A stretch of 64,000 bases of DNA. Source: Thalassobellus sp050294475. GTDB lineage: Bacteria; Bacteroidota; Bacteroidia; Flavobacteriales; Flavobacteriaceae. Below the pieces are notes generated by a model. That model saw nothing but the letters and a program-made list of their open reading frames with translations. It was not told where the DNA came from and did not search any database. The stretch is from positions 466,640 to 530,639 of the forward strand of contig JBNKOE010000013.1 in NCBI GenBank assembly GCA_050294475.1, given 5' to 3'. This document shows positions 62,535 to 64,000 of the stretch, one piece after another (the stretch's first letter is position 1; each line of letters starts with the position of its first letter). The position numbers and the translations under genes were made by a program.

Positions 62535-62667
62535 CGCCAACACAGTATATAAAAAATTGCTACTTTTAGCTTAACCAAAGTTTGTTGCTTGTTTGCTAGC
62601 TTCTGATTTTCCTTCGGAAAATCCTCGCACACAAACACGTAACTTTCCATATACATAAACGTTAGCA
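62535..62667 (+). repeat. attC-like site 10
   Basis: Left box CGCCAAC (62535-62541), inner ACAGTATAT and ATTGCTAC, centre TTGCTAGCTTCTGATTTTCC with GGAAAATC, inner ACGTAACTTTCCATATAC, right box GTTAGCA (62661-62667). Confidence 0.8.
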
Positions 62668-62695
62668 CACATTAAAAACCAAAAATTAAATTTAC

Positions 62696-63790
62696 ATGAA
62701 AACAAAAAACACCTATATTATTTTAATAATTCTTATTGGAATCATTTATTCTTGTTCAAATGATGATAATCCAAATCAATCAACTCAATTTAGATTTTTA
62801 GGCTTTGAAAAGGATGTTTTACTTCCTGCTATCAATTCTAGAGAAATTACTTTTTTTGGATTAGATTTTGATGAAAACCTGAACAATTGGGAATTAAATT
62901 TAGTAAATCAGGATAACAAATCATTTCTTGCAAATATTACTTCTATATCTAATACTACCTTTGGTTTCAGAAATGGCAAAAGGTTACAAGAAATAAAATT
63001 TAATGCACCCGCTTTTGGTAATGGTGAATATTCAATAGCTATTACAAACAAGTCAACTGGTCAAACTTATACTGACACTTTTTTAGTAAGAAGTAATGTT
63101 TTTAATAAAATAGAGTATCAATATCAATCTTCCTATAATCTTACAGCTTCTGTTGACGTTACAAACGACTTATATTATTTTCATAATATCACAAAGACTA
63201 TAATAAGCGATATTAGTACAAATAATATCGTTGGTATTAATTTGCAAAATACAAGTACATTTTCGGAAATAGATTTAGATTATTCTATTACTGCCAATAA
63301 TAGAGTTCAATTTATAATCCCGCCTTCAGTAAACCCGGGAACATATTATTTATCGGTCAAGTATAATAACTTAATAAATTCTTATTTTGAAAAAGATATT
63401 TTGGTTTTAGAAGAGCAATCTCCAATTATTAATTCTATAAACAAGAACACTTTTGAAGGAGGCGAGACAATGACCATATCAGGTAGTAATTTCAGGTATA
63501 AAGTTAATTTTGATTTGCTCCCTATAAATGATTTATTTGACCCTTTTCCAAACTCGGCCTTGATTTTTAGAGATAATACAGGTACTGGTGAAGAATTTAT
63601 TTCTCCTTTCGAGTCTGACCTTACTTATAATTATATAAATTCTTCAGAAACAGAAATCAATTTCCCTATACCTACGGAACAATTTTTTACAACTGGAACT
63701 GATAGCCAAGGTGATTTTTTTGAAGGAGAAGTTATCGTTAGAAGTGGACCATATTTAAGTGAGCCTATTTCGATTAGAATTAATTATTAA
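62696..63790 (+). CDS. Cassette gene 10: IPT/TIG-domain lipoprotein, 364 aa
   Basis: A lipoprotein (lipobox IIYSCSNDD, Cys20). The C-terminal part contains an IPT/TIG-like Ig fold (about 242-340; SPIINSINKNTFEGGETMTISGSNFRYKVN). The N-terminal and middle parts are beta-rich and show two similar modules (about 30-130 and 135-240; GEYSIAITNKSTGQTY against GTYYLSVKYNNL). Such proteins usually lie at the cell surface and bind carbohydrate or protein. The cassette start GTTAGCACAC matches the end GTGTGCTAAC over 10 bases. Confidence 0.83.
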   Translation: MKTKNTYIILIILIGIIYSCSNDDNPNQSTQFRFLGFEKDVLLPAINSREITFFGLDFDENLNNWELNLVNQDNKSFLANITSISNTTFGFRNGKRLQEIKFNAPAFGNGEYSIAITNKSTGQTYTDTFLVRSNVFNKIEYQYQSSYNLTASVDVTNDLYYFHNITKTIISDISTNNIVGINLQNTSTFSEIDLDYSITANNRVQFIIPPSVNPGTYYLSVKYNNLINSYFEKDILVLEEQSPIINSINKNTFEGGETMTISGSNFRYKVNFDLLPINDLFDPFPNSALIFRDNTGTGEEFISPFESDLTYNYINSSETEINFPIPTEQFFTTGTDSQGDFFEGEVIVRSGPYLSEPISIRINY

Positions 63791-63811
63791 ATCCCAAATA
63801 TAAAAAACGTG

Positions 63812-63840
63812 TGCTAACAATGGTAGCCGTTGCACAAGCC
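63812..63840 (+). repeat. attC-like left half-site 11 at the window end
   Basis: TGCTAAC (63812-63818) and the following AATGGTAGCCGTTGC continue the array. The right box is not found by 64000, so the site runs beyond the window or is unusually long. Bases 63866-63897 hold ACGTCC..GGGCGT with a T-rich flank, a possible terminator. Confidence 0.6.
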
Positions 63841-64000
63841 CATAATTTTCAAAAACAAGATACAAAAACGTCCTTTTTTAAGGGCGTTTGTTGTTTTTGA
63901 ATGTGATTACAATATAAATTCTAAATCATTATTTGGGCTTATAAAGGCATTTATAACAGCCTTAAAATGGTAAAAAACAAGGCGTAGACTTGCCGCCCCA

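Larger units (their letters stand above)
52341..64000 (+). mobile_element. Integron-like gene cassette array (runs off the window)
   Basis: Ten plus-strand genes, each preceded within 12-67 bases by a GTT-containing right box and followed by an attC-like inverted repeat of about 130 bp. In eight of ten cassettes the start (GTTnnnnnnn) is complementary to the left box at the end of the same cassette for 7 to 10 bases (for example GTTACCCAAC at 55809 with GTTGGGTAAC at 56369; GTTGGCAACC at 56497 with GGTTGCCAAC at 57508). The boxes differ between cassettes, so this matching is not simple repeat identity. No tyrosine integrase is present in the window. Confidence 0.8.

Noticed and set aside
52221..63840. 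Reading the repeats as ordinary terminators or REP elements
   Set aside because: They lack consistent T-runs, are about 130 bp long, share one orientation, and their boxes match by cassette rather than by site.
1..64000. tRNA, rRNA, riboswitch or prophage
   Set aside because: No cloverleaf, rRNA signature, known riboswitch core or phage structural gene was recognised by eye; a covariance search could still find one.

Overview
The window is AT-rich DNA from a member of the Flavobacteriaceae (Bacteroidota). The evidence is the Bat aerotolerance operon, type IX secretion sorting domains (T9SS), GEVED and choice-of-anchor modules, the order acpP-fabF-rnc-IPExxxVDY-pyk, a 632-residue PurF, TAnnTTTG-type promoter elements and poor Shine-Dalgarno sites. 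No rRNA, tRNA or CRISPR array was seen.

Region by region. 1-3.5 kb: the 3' part of gpsA, a small unknown gene, pheS, another small unknown gene and a CvpA-like membrane protein. 3.5-9.9 kb: two SulP-transporter plus beta-carbonic-anhydrase modules on the minus strand, probably for bicarbonate/anion uptake and CO2/bicarbonate interconversion, with a two-domain universal stress protein and a decayed small gene. 9.9-19.6 kb: a full Bat operon on the minus strand (moxR, DUF58, a BatD-like membrane protein, batA, batB, two TPR genes, batD, batE) with several 1-base TAATG overlaps. 19.8-24.9 kb: a DUF4382 lipoprotein, a short-chain dehydrogenase, an AlbA_2-domain protein and an ALDH7-type aldehyde dehydrogenase. 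25-39.7 kb: a 1897-residue T9SS cargo protein, a thioester-containing alpha-2-macroglobulin lipoprotein and its usual partner pbpC, separated by a small ABM-family gene that sits between two copies of a MITE-like repeat. 39.7-51.6 kb: housekeeping genes (EEP nuclease/phosphatase, YCII lipoprotein, CYTH, dinB, pyk, IPExxxVDY, rnc, fabF, acpP, purN, rnhA, pfkB-type kinase, purF). A terminator-like hairpin lies inside the first codons of rnc.

51.6-52.0 kb carries two near-identical, tandem, short non-coding RNA genes, each with a 5' stem-loop, a shared core and its own intrinsic terminator.

52.2 kb to the end is the most unusual part: an integron-like gene-cassette array. Ten genes, all on the plus strand, are separated by about 130-bp imperfect inverted repeats with attC architecture (left GCYAAC-type box, right GTTRGC-type box, inner pairing boxes, long variable hairpin centre). 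The decisive observation is that the bases beginning a cassette (GTT...) are complementary to the left box at the end of the SAME cassette, usually for 9-10 bases, although these bases differ from cassette to cassette. This is what excision and insertion of circular cassettes at attC sites would give. No integrase gene is in the window, so this is either a cluster of attC sites without an integrase or part of a larger integron. A truncated, frameshifted IS110-family transposase lies against a half attC site. The cassettes encode small lipoproteins, membrane or secreted proteins, a SMI1/KNR4-like protein, a DUF2199 protein and, unusually, a 2.4-kb T9SS cargo gene.
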